Positions 21,927-30,895 of a DNA stretch of 44,974 nucleotides are shown here, one piece after another. Source of the stretch: Microvirga roseola (GTDB taxonomy: Bacteria; Pseudomonadota; Alphaproteobacteria; Rhizobiales; Beijerinckiaceae); contig NZ_JAJATX010000011.1 of NCBI RefSeq assembly GCF_020866965.1, positions 43,265-88,238 of the forward strand, given 5' to 3'. The position numbers and the translations under genes were made by a program. Each line of letters starts with the position of its first letter. The first letter of the stretch is position 1. The notes beneath the pieces were generated by a model. It was not told the DNA's origin. It saw only the letters and a program-made list of their open reading frames with translations, and made no database searches.

Positions 21927-23942
21927 TCACCCGCGCTCGTGGAAATAATCGAAGATCGCCCGGGCCGTGGCGGCGTTCACCCCCGGCGCCTTCATGAGGT
22001 CCTCCAGGGCCGCACGCTGAATGGCCTTGACCGTTCCGAAATGGTGCAGGAGCGCCCGCTTGCGGGTCGGCCCGATGCCGGGGATCTCGTCGAGGGGGTT
22101 CTTCACCATTTCGCGTTTGCGCTTGGCGCGGTGCGCCCCGATGGCGAAGCGGTGAGCCTCGTCGCGCAGGCGCTGGACGAAATAGAGCGCCGGATCCCGC
22201 GGCGGCAGCTTGAAGGGCGGCTGGTCCGGCTTGAAGAAGGTCTCGCGCCCGGCATCCCGGTCTCTGCCCTTGGCGATACCGATCACGGCGACCTCCTCCT
22301 CGCCGACCCCGACCTCCGCCAGAGCCTTGCGGGCGGCCTCGAGCTGCCCCTTTCCGCCATCGATCAGGATGAGATCGGGCCAGGCGGGAAAACCGTCATC
22401 GCCTGCCTCCGCCGACCCGTCCTGCGCATCCGCAGGGGCTCGCGGCTCTTCCTTCACGAGCCGCGCGAAACGCCGCTGCAGTATCTCGCGCATCATGCCG
22501 TAATCGTCGCCGGGCTTCAGCTCCTCCGACTTCATGTTGAAGGTGCGATAGTGCTGCTTCATGAAGCCGTTCGCGCCGGCCACCACCATGGCTCCGACAG
22601 CATTGGTGCCCATGATATGGGAGTTGTCGTAGACCTCCACGCGCCGGGGGGGCTTGGAGAGGCCGAAAGCCTGGCCGAGCGAGACGAGGAGCTTCTGCTG
22701 CGAGGCCGTGTCGGCCAGCCGCCGCCCGAGCGCCTCCTTGGCATTGCGCATCACGTATTCGATGAGCTGACGCCGCTCGCCGCGCTGCGGCGCGTGGATC
22801 TCCACCTTCGCTTCGGTGCGGCTCGAGAATGCCGCCGCCATCAGCTCCGCATCCTCAATCTCGTGGGAGAGCAGGATGAGCCGCGGCGCGGGCTTGTCGT
22901 CGTAGAACTGCGCGAGGAAGGAGCCAAGCACCTCCTCCGGCGTCATGGACTTGTCGGCCTTCGGGAAGTAGGCGCGGTTGCCCCAGTTCTGCCAGTTGCG
23001 GAAGAAGAAGACCTCCACGCAGAACTGGCCCGCCTGCTCGTCGAGGGCGAAGACATCGGCCTCTTCCACCGACTGCGTGTTGACGCCCTGCACGCCCTGG
23101 ATCGCGGAGAGCGCGGCGAGCCGGTCGCGGCAGCGCGCTGCGCGCTCGAACTCGAGCTCTTCCGCCGCCTGCTGCATCTCCTCCGTGATGCGCTGCTTCA
23201 CGGCGTTGGACTTTCCCGACAGGAATGCGCGCGCCTCGGCGACGAGCTCCGCATAGCGGTCAGGCGCGATCTCATCAGTGCAGGGGCCGGAGCAGCGCTT
23301 GATTTGGTAGAGCAGGCAGGGCCGCGTGCGGTTCTCGAAGAAGCTGTCGTTACAGGAGCGCAGGAGAAACGCGCGCTGGAGCGCATTGATGGTGCGGTTC
23401 ACCGCCCAGACGCTGGCGAAGGGGCCGTAATAGTCGCCCTTGCGCTTTCGCGCGCCGCGATGCTTCACGAGCTGCGGCGCGTCGTGGTCGGCGGTGAGCA
23501 GGATATAGGGGAGCGACTTGTCGTCCCGCAGCAGCACGTTGTAGCGGGGCTTGAGCTGCTTGATGAGATTGGCTTCGAGCAGCAGCGCCTCGGTTTCCGT
23601 CGCCGTGGTGACGAACTCCATCGAGGCGGTGTCGGCGATCATCCGGGCGATGCGGTTGGAATGGGCCTGCCCCCGCGCATAGGAGCCGACCCGGTTCTTC
23701 AGGTTCTTCGCCTTGCCGACGTAGAGAACGTCGCCCTTGCCGTCGAGCATGCGATAGACGCCCGGCGCATTGGGCAGCGTCGTCCAGAACCGCCGGATGA
23801 CCTCGGTCCCGCGCTGGACGGAATTGGGATTGGCCTCGAGATCGAAATCCACATCGGAGCCGCTCTCGAGCGAAGCCGAGGCCTCATCCTCCTCATTGTC
23901 CAGGATGTCGGGCGGGACGTCGTTATAGGTGTTGCGACTCAT
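21927..23942 (-). CDS. uvrC: UvrABC excision nuclease subunit C
   Basis: UvrC makes both incisions in nucleotide excision repair. The 671-residue product has a 50-residue acidic N-terminal extension, then the GIY-YIG nuclease domain ([20 protein letters not shown], about 58-78), a Cys-rich segment ([15 protein letters not shown]), the UvrB-binding UVR motif around 250-285, the RNase H-like second nuclease domain with YDNSHIMG and [13 protein letters not shown], and a C-terminal tandem helix-hairpin-helix ([16 protein letters not shown]). A GAAGGAGATTT stretch lies before the ATG. I see no LexA box nearby. It leads the uvrC-pgsA-moaD-moaE cluster. Confidence 0.97.
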   Translation of the reverse strand: MSRNTYNDVPPDILDNEEDEASASLESGSDVDFDLEANPNSVQRGTEVIRRFWTTLPNAPGVYRMLDGKGDVLYVGKAKNLKNRVGSYARGQAHSNRIARMIADTASMEFVTTATETEALLLEANLIKQLKPRYNVLLRDDKSLPYILLTADHDAPQLVKHRGARKRKGDYYGPFASVWAVNRTINALQRAFLLRSCNDSFFENRTRPCLLYQIKRCSGPCTDEIAPDRYAELVAEARAFLSGKSNAVKQRITEEMQQAAEELEFERAARCRDRLAALSAIQGVQGVNTQSVEEADVFALDEQAGQFCVEVFFFRNWQNWGNRAYFPKADKSMTPEEVLGSFLAQFYDDKPAPRLILLSHEIEDAELMAAAFSSRTEAKVEIHAPQRGERRQLIEYVMRNAKEALGRRLADTASQQKLLVSLGQAFGLSKPPRRVEVYDNSHIMGTNAVGAMVVAGANGFMKQHYRTFNMKSEELKPGDDYGMMREILQRRFARLVKEEPRAPADAQDGSAEAGDDGFPAWPDLILIDGGKGQLEAARKALAEVGVGEEEVAVIGIAKGRDRDAGRETFFKPDQPPFKLPPRDPALYFVQRLRDEAHRFAIGAHRAKRKREMVKNPLDEIPGIGPTRKRALLHHFGTVKAIQRAALEDLMKAPGVNAATARAIFDYFHERG

Positions 23943-24055
23943 GAAGGAGATTTAAGGGCTCGCGATTCCTCAGGAAAGTCCCTTGGACGAACTGGCGCGG
24001 AGGGTCAGTCCTGGCTAAACCACAAAATACGGGAGAATCTCAGCGGAGCGGGGCG

Positions 24056-25216
24056 ATGCGCCTGTCGATCATCACGTCAGCCGTCGTGGCGGCCCTGGTA
24101 GGCTTCGGCAGCACCATCGCCATCATCATCGCGGCAGCCCAGGCGGTAGGCGCCGATGCGGCACAGACCTCGTCATGGGTCGCGGCCCTGTGCCTGTCCA
24201 TGGCCGCGACCAGCGGTTTCTTGAGCATCCGCTACCGCATGCCGATCATCACCGCCTGGTCGACGCCCGGAGCGGCGCTGGTGGCGGCCTCCAGCGGCAT
24301 CTCCATTCATGCGGCCGTCGGCTCCTTTCTGCTCGCAGGCGGGCTCATCATGCTGGCAGCCTTCATCAAGCCCTTCGGGCGCCTGATCGAGCGGATCCCC
24401 TCCTCCATCGCCGCCGCCATGCTGGCAGGCGTCCTGATCCAGTTCGTCACGGCGGTCTTCGCGAGCGCCCAGGGCGCGCCCGCCCTGGTGCTGCCGCTCG
24501 TCGTCCTCTTCCTGCTGGTGCGCCTGTTCAACCCGGCCCTGGCTGTGCTGGCAGTGCTCTTCGTGGGGTTGGGGCTTGCCCTCGGCAGCGGCCAGGCACA
24601 GCCCCTCTCCTCGGATCTGAGCCTTTCCACGCTCACCTTCATCATGCCGAGCTTCGAGCCGACGGCTCTCATCGGCCTGGGGCTTCCGCTCTTTCTCGTC
24701 ACCATGGCGTCCCAGAACCTGCCGGGCTTCGCAGTGCTGCGCGCCTCCGGCTACGCCCCCCCATCCCGCCCGATCCTCGCCGTGACGGGCCTGTCCTCGG
24801 TCGTCACCGCCCTGTTCGGAGCCCACACGAGCAACCTCGCAGCGATCTCGGCGGCCATCTGCACCGGGCCGGACACCCATCCCGACCCGGCAAAGCGCTG
24901 GATGGTCGGACCGTTCTATTCTGCGAGCTACCTGATCTTCGCCGCCTTCAGCGCGGCGCTCATCGGCCTGATCGCCGCCCTGCCGCCCGAACTCATCAAG
25001 ACCGTCGCGGGCCTCGCCCTGATCGGAGCCTTCGCAGGCGCGCTGGGCTCTGCCCTGTCCGAGGAGGCCAAGCGCTTTCCGGCAGTCCTCGCCCTGGCGG
25101 TGACCGCCTCCGGCCTTACCCTCTTCGGTATCGGCTCCGCCTTCTGGGGCTTGGCGGCAGGCCTCATCGCCCTTGGGCTCGACGCCCTGGCCGTGCGGCT
25201 CCGCAACCGCGCCTGA
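24056..25216 (+). CDS. Benzoate/H+ symporter family (BenE-like) transporter
   Basis: This 386-residue inner-membrane protein has about 12 hydrophobic segments and the BenE family pattern: GFGSTIAIIIAAAQAVGAD near the start, RYRMPIITAWSTPGAALVA (about 58-77), and a central GAHTSNLAAISAAICTGPDTHP motif, in part like the conserved BenE loop. BenE proteins import benzoate or related aromatic acids with protons. No aromatic catabolism genes are near, so the substrate here is unproven. The start is an ATG at 24056 shortly after a GGAGCGGGGCG stretch. It is divergent from uvrC by 113 bases. Confidence 0.88.
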   Translation: MRLSIITSAVVAALVGFGSTIAIIIAAAQAVGADAAQTSSWVAALCLSMAATSGFLSIRYRMPIITAWSTPGAALVAASSGISIHAAVGSFLLAGGLIMLAAFIKPFGRLIERIPSSIAAAMLAGVLIQFVTAVFASAQGAPALVLPLVVLFLLVRLFNPALAVLAVLFVGLGLALGSGQAQPLSSDLSLSTLTFIMPSFEPTALIGLGLPLFLVTMASQNLPGFAVLRASGYAPPSRPILAVTGLSSVVTALFGAHTSNLAAISAAICTGPDTHPDPAKRWMVGPFYSASYLIFAAFSAALIGLIAALPPELIKTVAGLALIGAFAGALGSALSEEAKRFPAVLALAVTASGLTLFGIGSAFWGLAAGLIALGLDALAVRLRNRA

Positions 25217-25279
25217 TCTGGACGAAGCTCTCCGTTAAGCTTAATGCTCCCCTAACGAACAACGAAACCGGGGGGCCTC

Positions 25280-25792
25280 ATGGCCGGAACGATGCGTGCG
25301 GGGCGGCTTGCGGCCATGGCGATGATGCTGGCTCTCGGAGCCTGCCAGAGCGCCTTCAGCGACTCGCCGGAGGGCGTGCCGGTCGCGCTCGAGAGCATTG
25401 ACGGCGCTCCTGCTCCCATCCAGACGGCCCTGATCGACGAACTCGCGACAGCGGCGACCGAGCGCAAGGTCGAGCTGGTCGGCTCCAGCGCCGAGGCGCG
25501 CTACCGGGTTCGCGGCTATCTCTCCACCGAGGAGACGGAGGATGGGGAGACGAAGGTCGCCTATGTCTGGGACGTGTTCGATTCCCAGAAGCGCCGGGCC
25601 AAGCGCCTCGCCGGGTCGAGCCCCGTCCGCATCCCGTCCGGCTCCATCGAGGCGCTCGACAAGGATACGCTGGCCAAGCTGGCGGGGGCCAGCATGGACG
25701 AGATCGCCGCGTTCCTGGCTGCGTCCAAGACCGCCGACCCCTTCCAGACGGCAGAGGCATCCACAGAGGAAGATTCCGTCGTCACGCAGTGA
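25280..25792 (+). CDS. Conserved lipoprotein, unknown function
   Basis: This 170-residue protein carries a lipoprotein signal peptide: a hydrophobic stretch with MMLALGAC, where the lipobox Cys is at about residue 22. The mature domain includes TALIDELATAATERKVELVG and AKVAYVWDVFDS-like sequence (TKVAYVWDVFDSQKRRAKRL), repeated beta-strand-like segments that suggest a small periplasmic domain exposed from the inner or outer membrane. I recognise no named family; the segment from 40 to 115 is like several short Rhizobiales lipoproteins. GGGGGG precedes the ATG by eight bases. It is 63 bases downstream of the BenE-type gene. Confidence 0.78.
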   Translation: MAGTMRAGRLAAMAMMLALGACQSAFSDSPEGVPVALESIDGAPAPIQTALIDELATAATERKVELVGSSAEARYRVRGYLSTEETEDGETKVAYVWDVFDSQKRRAKRLAGSSPVRIPSGSIEALDKDTLAKLAGASMDEIAAFLAASKTADPFQTAEASTEEDSVVTQ

Positions 25793-25946
25793 TTAGATGG
25801 CAACAAGTCGATATTGCCGCACATCCGGAGGCGGTCGCATATTGTGACGGTCTGATATCGCTGCTAAGACCCTTGCGCCTCGCCGCGCTGGGCAACGATG
25901 TCTCACGGCAGGCTTCACAGGTCACAGAAGAGCCAAAGTTGCTTTC

Positions 25947-26879
25947 ATGAAGCTCGTCGCCGGAAACTCCAATCGTCCGCTGGCGGAGGCCATCTCCGCT
26001 TACCTCAACGTTCCGCTGGCCAAAGCCCAGGTCAAGCGCTTCGCGGACATGGAGGTGTTCGTCGAAATCCAGGAGAACGTGCGCGGCGAAGACGTCTTCA
26101 TCATCCAGTCGACCTCGTTCCCCACGAACGACCACCTCATGGAGCTCCTGATCATCACCGATGCGCTGCGCAGGGCCTCGGCCCGCCGCATCACGGCGGT
26201 GATCCCCTATTTCGGCTATGCCCGGCAGGACCGGAAGTCCGCATCGCGCGCGCCGATCTCGGCCAAGCTTGTGGCGAACCTGATCACCCATGCGGGCGTC
26301 GACCGCGTGCTGACGCTCGATCTCCATGCGGGCCAGATCCAGGGTTTCTTCGACATCCCGACCGACAATCTCTTCTCCGCGCCCATCCTGGCGCGCGACA
26401 TCAAGGAGCATCTCGACGGCGGCAACCGCATGGTGGTGTCGCCGGACGTGGGCGGCGTGGTGCGTGCCCGCGCGCTCGCCAAGCGCATCGACGCCCAGCT
26501 GGCCATCGTCGACAAGCGCCGCGAGCGCCCGGGCGAGTCGGAGGTCATGAACATCATCGGCGACGTGACGGGCCGCTCCTGCATTCTCGTCGACGACATC
26601 GTGGATTCCGGCGGCACCCTGGTGAATGCGGCCGACGCCCTCCTCGCCAACGGGGCCAAGGAGGTCTACGCCTACATCACTCACGGCGTGCTCTCCGGCG
26701 GCGCGGTGGCCCGCATCGCCGGCTCCCGGCTGAAGGAGCTCGTGATCACCGACTCCATCATGCCGACCGAAGCCGTGAAGGTGGCCCACAACATCCGTGT
26801 CATCAGCATCGCAGCACTCATGGGCGAAGCGATCGGCCGCACGGCGACGGAAAGCTCCGTGTCGAGCCTGTTCGACTAA
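25947..26879 (+). CDS. prs: Ribose-phosphate pyrophosphokinase
   Basis: Prs makes PRPP from ribose-5-phosphate and ATP, feeding purine, pyrimidine, histidine and tryptophan synthesis. The 310-residue product matches class I enzymes: [19 protein letters not shown] at the start, the flexible-loop/catalytic [20 protein letters not shown] (about 91-110), [18 protein letters not shown] (about 128-145) and the PRPP loop [14 protein letters not shown] (about 212-225). Downstream, its last 62 bases overlap the convergent methyltransferase gene. The PRPP it provides is the cosubstrate of Apt, encoded 13 kb away in the same window. Confidence 0.97.
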   Translation: MKLVAGNSNRPLAEAISAYLNVPLAKAQVKRFADMEVFVEIQENVRGEDVFIIQSTSFPTNDHLMELLIITDALRRASARRITAVIPYFGYARQDRKSASRAPISAKLVANLITHAGVDRVLTLDLHAGQIQGFFDIPTDNLFSAPILARDIKEHLDGGNRMVVSPDVGGVVRARALAKRIDAQLAIVDKRRERPGESEVMNIIGDVTGRSCILVDDIVDSGGTLVNAADALLANGAKEVYAYITHGVLSGGAVARIAGSRLKELVITDSIMPTEAVKVAHNIRVISIAALMGEAIGRTATESSVSSLFD

Positions 26880-27774
26880 ATCCTATCGGGGGCCGCATGA
26901 CCAGCCATGGAGTGGGGACGGCTCTCCACTCCCACACGGCGAGAAGCTGGTCCAGGTGCCCGAGATTCTCGAGCCATGGCGGCAGGTCCGGAACGATGGT
27001 TTTCGCCTGTCGCAACTCGACCGAATGCGTGCTTTCGAAGCGCTCCGCCAACGTCTTCACTGCCCGACCTCGCCCGGGATGAACCTCGACCACAAGGTCG
27101 AGCCAGCTAAAGTCCGCCGTCTTCGGATCGAGCAGATCGAACTCCGCGCCTTCGCAATCCATGACAAGCAGGCCCTTAGGGCGCCGCCCCAGCGTGGCTG
27201 AAAGCTCGCCGCAGATCCCATTCAGATGCTGCGTCTCGAAACGCTCGCGGAGGGCGATCCGCGTCTCGACGCCGTTCAGGCGCGCGAGGTCCAGGCATTT
27301 CTGACGGGCAACCGGATCGACATCCCAGGCCAGGATCGACGCCTCCGGAAGGAGGCGAGCACAGCCGACAGCGTAGAAACCTTCCGCAGAGCCGACATTG
27401 AGAATCGCATCGTAGCCCTCCTCGGGAGCACGCAGGAAAACATCGTGCAGGGCCGTCTCGTAGACTCCCAACAGCTTGGGTACGATTCCGCCCTCGGATG
27501 TGGAGGCCACATAGGTCATGCCCTTGAAAGGGCCGCCCTGAACGACCGTGCCTGCGCGGGCGACCAGGGTCGAGCCGATGAGTTGGGAGCGCCACTTGGC
27601 GAGGGCCCGCAAGGTCTGTTCGAGCTTCTGGCGCTCCGGCCGATCCGACTCCAGAATCTTCGTGATGTGCCCCAAGGCGACCTGATCCAGTCCCATTTCG
27701 GCTCTCTGTGGCGGCCATTGTTCGGGCCAACCTACACGATACAGAGTATCGGCCAAAGCGTTGTGATCAGCCAT
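26818..27774 (-). CDS. FkbM-like SAM-dependent methyltransferase
   Basis: This 318-residue protein has a SAM-binding region [20 protein letters not shown] followed by [14 protein letters not shown] (about 120-155), and the FkbM-type motif [16 protein letters not shown] near 205. FkbM proteins O-methylate sugars or secondary metabolites; the substrate is unknown. The ATG at 27774 overlaps the stop codon region of the upstream transporter gene by eight bases, so translation is coupled; an inner ATG at 27696 is possible. The last 20 codons (after [10 protein letters not shown]) run antisense over prs and look like an unconserved extension, suggesting a displaced stop codon. Confidence 0.75.
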   Translation of the reverse strand: MADHNALADTLYRVGWPEQWPPQRAEMGLDQVALGHITKILESDRPERQKLEQTLRALAKWRSQLIGSTLVARAGTVVQGGPFKGMTYVASTSEGGIVPKLLGVYETALHDVFLRAPEEGYDAILNVGSAEGFYAVGCARLLPEASILAWDVDPVARQKCLDLARLNGVETRIALRERFETQHLNGICGELSATLGRRPKGLLVMDCEGAEFDLLDPKTADFSWLDLVVEVHPGRGRAVKTLAERFESTHSVELRQAKTIVPDLPPWLENLGHLDQLLAVWEWRAVPTPWLVMRPPIGFSRTGSTRSFPSPCGRSLRP

Positions 27775-28678
27775 CCTTCCAGCGGTTGGCCAGAATGCCC
27801 CCAATGATGATACAGGCGAGCCCCGCGAAGGACAGGATCGTCAGCACGTCTTCGAAAAGAATTGCGGCCAGAAGAACCCCGGATCCCGTGCCCCAGTACC
27901 CGATCTGACTGAACACGACCGGACCCGCAATCTGCTGCAGGCGGAAGTTCATGAGCTGCGACAGGGCGGACATCGCCCCAATCCCGATGATCCACGAGAT
28001 GATGACGGGGTCGTCGAACCGCCATGTCATCGGCGCCTCGAAAGCGGGCGCCATCAGCGCCACCATCAGGCCCGAGCTGAGAGACGCGCCACAGGAGAAG
28101 GCAAGCGCGGAAGTCCCCTTCGGCCACCATGCCGATCTGATGATGTTGCCTGCGGCCGCACAGACCGGGATCACAAGGCCGACTGCCACCCAGACCGGCT
28201 GTCCGATATCGAGCTGCAGTATCTGCTGCTGAACGAGCGCGATCATGCCCACGAAGCCGATCACGATCCCGATGAAGCGGCGCAGGAACATGCGTTCGAG
28301 GCCGAACCCCGCCGCGAAGCTCATGGTGAGCAGCGGCGACAGGCAATAGACAATCGATGTGTAAGCAGGCCCGACTCGCTCGACGACGAAGTAGGACAGC
28401 ACTGTCGGAACGGCGAAGCTGACGATGCCCAGCACGCCATAGAGCGCCAGATGCGCCGGCCCCAGCGGGATTCTTTGCCGGAAGGCGGCGAGCCAGGGCA
28501 GCATGAACAGCCCAGCCCCCAGATTGCCGAAGACGCCGAGTTGAAAGGGCTGGACGCCCGAATCCAGTCCCGCTTTGGACATCATGATCCGGCTGGCGAA
28601 GAGAAAGCCGCACAGGCCCAGGAGGGCGATGGAGGATTCCGAAGCATGAGAGAGACGCGCAGCGACCGTTGAACTCAT
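27767..28678 (-). CDS. EamA/DMT family transporter
   Basis: This 303-residue inner-membrane protein has about ten hydrophobic segments in two EamA repeats, as in drug/metabolite exporters. Examples are IALLGLCGFLFASRIMMSKA at the start, YGVLGIVSFAVPTVLSYFVV in the first repeat and VLTILSFAGLACIIIGGILA at the end. The ATG at 28678 has AAGGAGCGAGG upstream; a TTG at 28717 is in frame. It overlaps the methyltransferase gene downstream and is divergent from a MarR regulator, with two MarR-type palindromes in the gap. Export of a product modified by the methyltransferase is a natural guess, not shown. Confidence 0.87.
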   Translation of the reverse strand: MSSTVAARLSHASESSIALLGLCGFLFASRIMMSKAGLDSGVQPFQLGVFGNLGAGLFMLPWLAAFRQRIPLGPAHLALYGVLGIVSFAVPTVLSYFVVERVGPAYTSIVYCLSPLLTMSFAAGFGLERMFLRRFIGIVIGFVGMIALVQQQILQLDIGQPVWVAVGLVIPVCAAAGNIIRSAWWPKGTSALAFSCGASLSSGLMVALMAPAFEAPMTWRFDDPVIISWIIGIGAMSALSQLMNFRLQQIAGPVVFSQIGYWGTGSGVLLAAILFEDVLTILSFAGLACIIIGGILANRWKDG

Positions 28679-28753
28679 TCCTCGCTCCTTCGGCAGGCGA
28701 GCGGCCAGCCCTGCCAAAAAGCACGGAGGCTCATTGCATCGGCTCGGTAGCCA

Positions 28754-28777
28754 ATTTATCTTGATACAAAGATAAAT
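28754..28777. promoter_or_regulatory. Palindromic MarR-type operator in the divergent promoter
   Basis: ATTTATCTT, six bases, AAGATAAAT: a perfect 24-base palindrome with the TATCTTGA-like half-sites typical of MarR-family operators. It lies 76 bases from the transporter start and 14 bases before the GTG (38 before the ATG) of the MarR gene, so it can control both. A second, degenerate copy (ATCTCGATGTCAAGAC at 28786-28801) overlaps the MarR start. Confidence 0.75.
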
Positions 28778-28791
28778 GGGTGATTATCTCG

Positions 28792-29328
28792 ATGTCAAGA
28801 CAAATGCATCCCGCCGGAACCTCCCGGCAGGACGGGATCGACGAGCGCCAGGCGCAGTGGACAGCCGAGCTGCCGGACGTCGACACCCGCGGCATGGCGA
28901 TCCTTGGTCGCGCGCGGTGGATCACGCTGACGGCCCGTCCACCCATCGAGGCGATCTTCAAGGCCCACGGCCTGGACAGCGGCGAGGCGGATGTTCTTTT
29001 CTCGCTCCTCCGCTCCGGCCCGCCCTATCGCCTGCGCCCGACAGAACTGTTTCGCTCGCTCATGATCTCGTCGGGCGGCCTGACGGACAGGTTGAACCGG
29101 CTGACGAAAGCCGGGCTGATCCGGCGCGTCGCCGCAGAGGGCGACGGGCGCAGCCTGCCGGTGGAACTCACGGAGGATGGCGTCCGGCTCGCAAGGAACG
29201 CTTTTCGGGAGGACATGGCCGTCGAGGCCGCGATGCTTGAGGGATTGACCAAAGAGGAACAGGTCCAACTCGCCAACCTGTTGCGAAAGCTCACCCTGAC
29301 GATTACGACCACTCTCCCCTTCGACTGA
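28792..29328 (+). CDS. MarR family regulator of the divergent transporter
   Basis: This 178-residue winged-helix protein has the HTH stretch RLRPTELFRSLMISSGGLTD followed by RLNRLTKAGLIRR, and the wing EGDGRSLPVELTEDG (about residues 85-130). A leading helix from residue 30 provides the dimer interface. I chose the ATG at 28792; GTG at 28780 is in frame and either could be used, since no good ribosome binding site is seen. It is divergent from the EamA transporter, and a perfect palindrome lies between. By MarR convention it represses itself and the transporter-methyltransferase operon until a ligand binds. Confidence 0.85.
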   Translation: MSRQMHPAGTSRQDGIDERQAQWTAELPDVDTRGMAILGRARWITLTARPPIEAIFKAHGLDSGEADVLFSLLRSGPPYRLRPTELFRSLMISSGGLTDRLNRLTKAGLIRRVAAEGDGRSLPVELTEDGVRLARNAFREDMAVEAAMLEGLTKEEQVQLANLLRKLTLTITTTLPFD

Positions 29329-29380
29329 GTCTCCTCGGTCCCGGAGGATTGCGGCAACGGCCAAAGAAGAGGCCAACTTG

Positions 29381-29408
29381 TTGCATTCCGGGCGTTTCTT
29401 CTCTATAA
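29381..29408 (+). promoter_or_regulatory. Probable sigma70-type promoter of rplY
   Basis: TTGCAT, 16 bases, CTATAA, in front of a CGCC-rich start region. The CTATAAGCC form after TTG is typical of strong alphaproteobacterial housekeeping promoters. It would give a leader of about 110 bases before the rplY ATG. Confidence 0.5.
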
Positions 29409-29456
29409 GCCGCCTCGCGCCCGCTCGACACCCTTGGAGGCACGGGCGCGGACCTC

Positions 29457-29499
29457 ATGGCCGCCCAACGGTTTTGGACCTTGGCGGCCATCGGTTTTT
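29457..29499 (+). promoter_or_regulatory. Leader hairpin with T-run before rplY (possible attenuator)
   Basis: ATGGCCGCC (29457-29465) pairs perfectly with GGCGGCCAT (29483-29491) across a 17-base loop, followed by CGG and five T residues. It lies between the promoter and the rplY ribosome binding site, so it looks like an intrinsic terminator inside the leader. It may work as an attenuator or as a binding site for L25 itself; autogenous control of rplY through its leader is known in E. coli. Confidence 0.5.
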
Positions 29500-29524
29500 A
29501 CAACCCAATTTAAGGACCACGACC

Positions 29525-30142
29525 ATGAGCGAAACAAAGCAAATCAAGGCCGTGGCGCGCGACCGGGCCGGCAAGGGGGCCGCCCGGGCCGTTCGTCGCC
29601 AAGGCCAAGTTCCTGCCGTCATCTACGGCGCCGGCCAGCCGGCCGAGGCGATCGCCCTGGACTTCAACCAGACCAAGCAGCTGATCTTCGCCGGCCACTT
29701 CCTGACCACGATCTTCGAGATCGACGTGGACGGCAAGAAGACCCGCGCCATTCCGCGCGACTACCAGCTCGACCCGGTGAAGGACTTCCCGCTCCACATC
29801 GACTTCTTGCGCCTCTCGCAGGGCCAGGCGATCAAGGTCGTGGTGCCGGTGCACGTGGTCGGCCAGGAGAAGTGCCCGGGCGTGAAGCGCGGCGGCACCC
29901 TCCAGGTCGTCGAGCACTCGATCGAACTGCAGGTTTCGCCCGACGCGATCCCGGATTACGTGGAGGCTTCGGTCGAGGGTCTCGACATCGGCTCCTCGGT
30001 TCACCTCAACGACATCAAGCTGCCGAACGGCGCGAAAGCGACCTCCGCCGAGAACCTCACCCTCGTCACCGTCGTTGCCCCGACGGGCATGAAGGAAGAG
30101 GCGGCTGAGGCTCCGGCCGAAGGCGAGGCTGCTTCCGCCTGA
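29525..30142 (+). CDS. rplY: Ribosomal protein L25 (general stress protein Ctc type)
   Basis: L25 binds 5S rRNA in the large subunit. The 205-residue product is the long bacterial TL5/CTC form: the N-terminal 5S-binding domain (VARDRAGKGAARAVRRQGQV then PAVIYGAG, about 9-40) and a C-terminal beta domain of about 95 residues (HVVGQEKCPGVKRGGTLQVV). The final 20 residues are an acidic Ala/Glu tail. I chose the ATG at 29525, ten bases after AAGGA. It is followed by pth after a short terminator, a familiar rplY-pth-ychF order in Proteobacteria. A hairpin in the leader may regulate it. Confidence 0.96.
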   Translation: MSETKQIKAVARDRAGKGAARAVRRQGQVPAVIYGAGQPAEAIALDFNQTKQLIFAGHFLTTIFEIDVDGKKTRAIPRDYQLDPVKDFPLHIDFLRLSQGQAIKVVVPVHVVGQEKCPGVKRGGTLQVVEHSIELQVSPDAIPDYVEASVEGLDIGSSVHLNDIKLPNGAKATSAENLTLVTVVAPTGMKEEAAEAPAEGEAASA

Positions 30143-30183
30143 TTGGCCTGACAACGGGCGTGAAGCCCTCCTGACCGGCTCCG

Positions 30184-30213
30184 ACGCTCCGACCGCAAGG
30201 CCGGGGCGTTTCT
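30184..30213 (+). terminator. Weak terminator between rplY and pth
   Basis: ACGCTCCG, an ACC-GCAA-GGC-type inner stem, CGGGGCGT then TTTCTCTT. One G:U pair. The stem-loop with a T-rich tail sits 24 bases before the pth start, so it probably lowers read-through into pth rather than stopping it fully. Confidence 0.6.
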
Positions 30214-30236
30214 CTTGATGGAGACCCTGCAAAGCG

Positions 30237-30869
30237 ATGCAACTCTTCGTCGGACTCGGAAATCCCGGATCCCGCTACGCCCGGAACCGCCACAATATCG
30301 GTTTCATGGCCGTGGACGAGATTGCGCGCGTGCACAATGCGGGCCCCTGGCGCAAGCGCTTCCAGGCCGAGACGGCGGAGGCGGTGATCGGCGGGGAGAG
30401 GGTGCTGCTGGTCAAGCCGCAGACTTTCATGAACCTGTCGGGCCAGTCTGTCGGCGAGGCGCAGAATTTCTTTAAGCTGCCGCTCTCGAGCATCACGGTC
30501 TTCTACGACGAGCTCGACCTGCCGCCCGCCAAGCTCCGGGTAAAGATTGGCGGCGGCAATGCAGGGCATAATGGGCTTCGCTCGATCTCGGCCCATTGTG
30601 GCAACGATTATCGGCGTGTGCGCCTGGGCATCGGTCACCCTGGCCACAAGCCCCTGGTGCAGAGCCATGTGCTCGGCGACTTTGCGAAATCCGAGGAGGC
30701 ATGGGTCGAGGACCTGTGCCGCATCATCGCCGACAACGCTCCCCTCCTCGTCAAAGGCGAGGACGGGAGCTTTCAGAACAAGGTCCACCTCGCCCTGGAG
30801 GCGAGGGGCTGGACGGATGTGAAGCGGCCCGGAGAAAAGGCCGCCGAAGGTAAAAACAACGCCGGCTAG
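30237..30869 (+). CDS. pth: Peptidyl-tRNA hydrolase
   Basis: Pth releases tRNA from drop-off peptidyl-tRNAs. The 210-residue product has the family start [20 protein letters not shown] with the catalytic His of RHNIGF (about 20), then [13 protein letters not shown] (Asn, about 68), [19 protein letters not shown] with the catalytic Asp (about 95) and GHNGLRSI (about 112). The C-terminus adds a short basic tail. It is 27 bases ahead of ychF, so the two are cotranscribed. Confidence 0.96.
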   Translation: MQLFVGLGNPGSRYARNRHNIGFMAVDEIARVHNAGPWRKRFQAETAEAVIGGERVLLVKPQTFMNLSGQSVGEAQNFFKLPLSSITVFYDELDLPPAKLRVKIGGGNAGHNGLRSISAHCGNDYRRVRLGIGHPGHKPLVQSHVLGDFAKSEEAWVEDLCRIIADNAPLLVKGEDGSFQNKVHLALEARGWTDVKRPGEKAAEGKNNAG

Positions 30870-30895
30870 ATGCCGGCCATGCAAGGAGTGAGGCC

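Noticed and set aside
23943..24055. Search for a LexA box before uvrC
   Set aside because: I see no GTTC-N7-GTTC or GAAC-N7-GAAC in this gap; uvrC is often not SOS-controlled.
21939..24101. 720-codon plus-strand frame opposite uvrC
   Set aside because: It is the mirror of uvrC, which has a complete family sequence; the product is His/Glu/Leu-biased without a domain.
25234..25244. TTAAGCTTAA considered as a CtrA site
   Set aside because: The two TTAA units are separated by two bases only, not seven.
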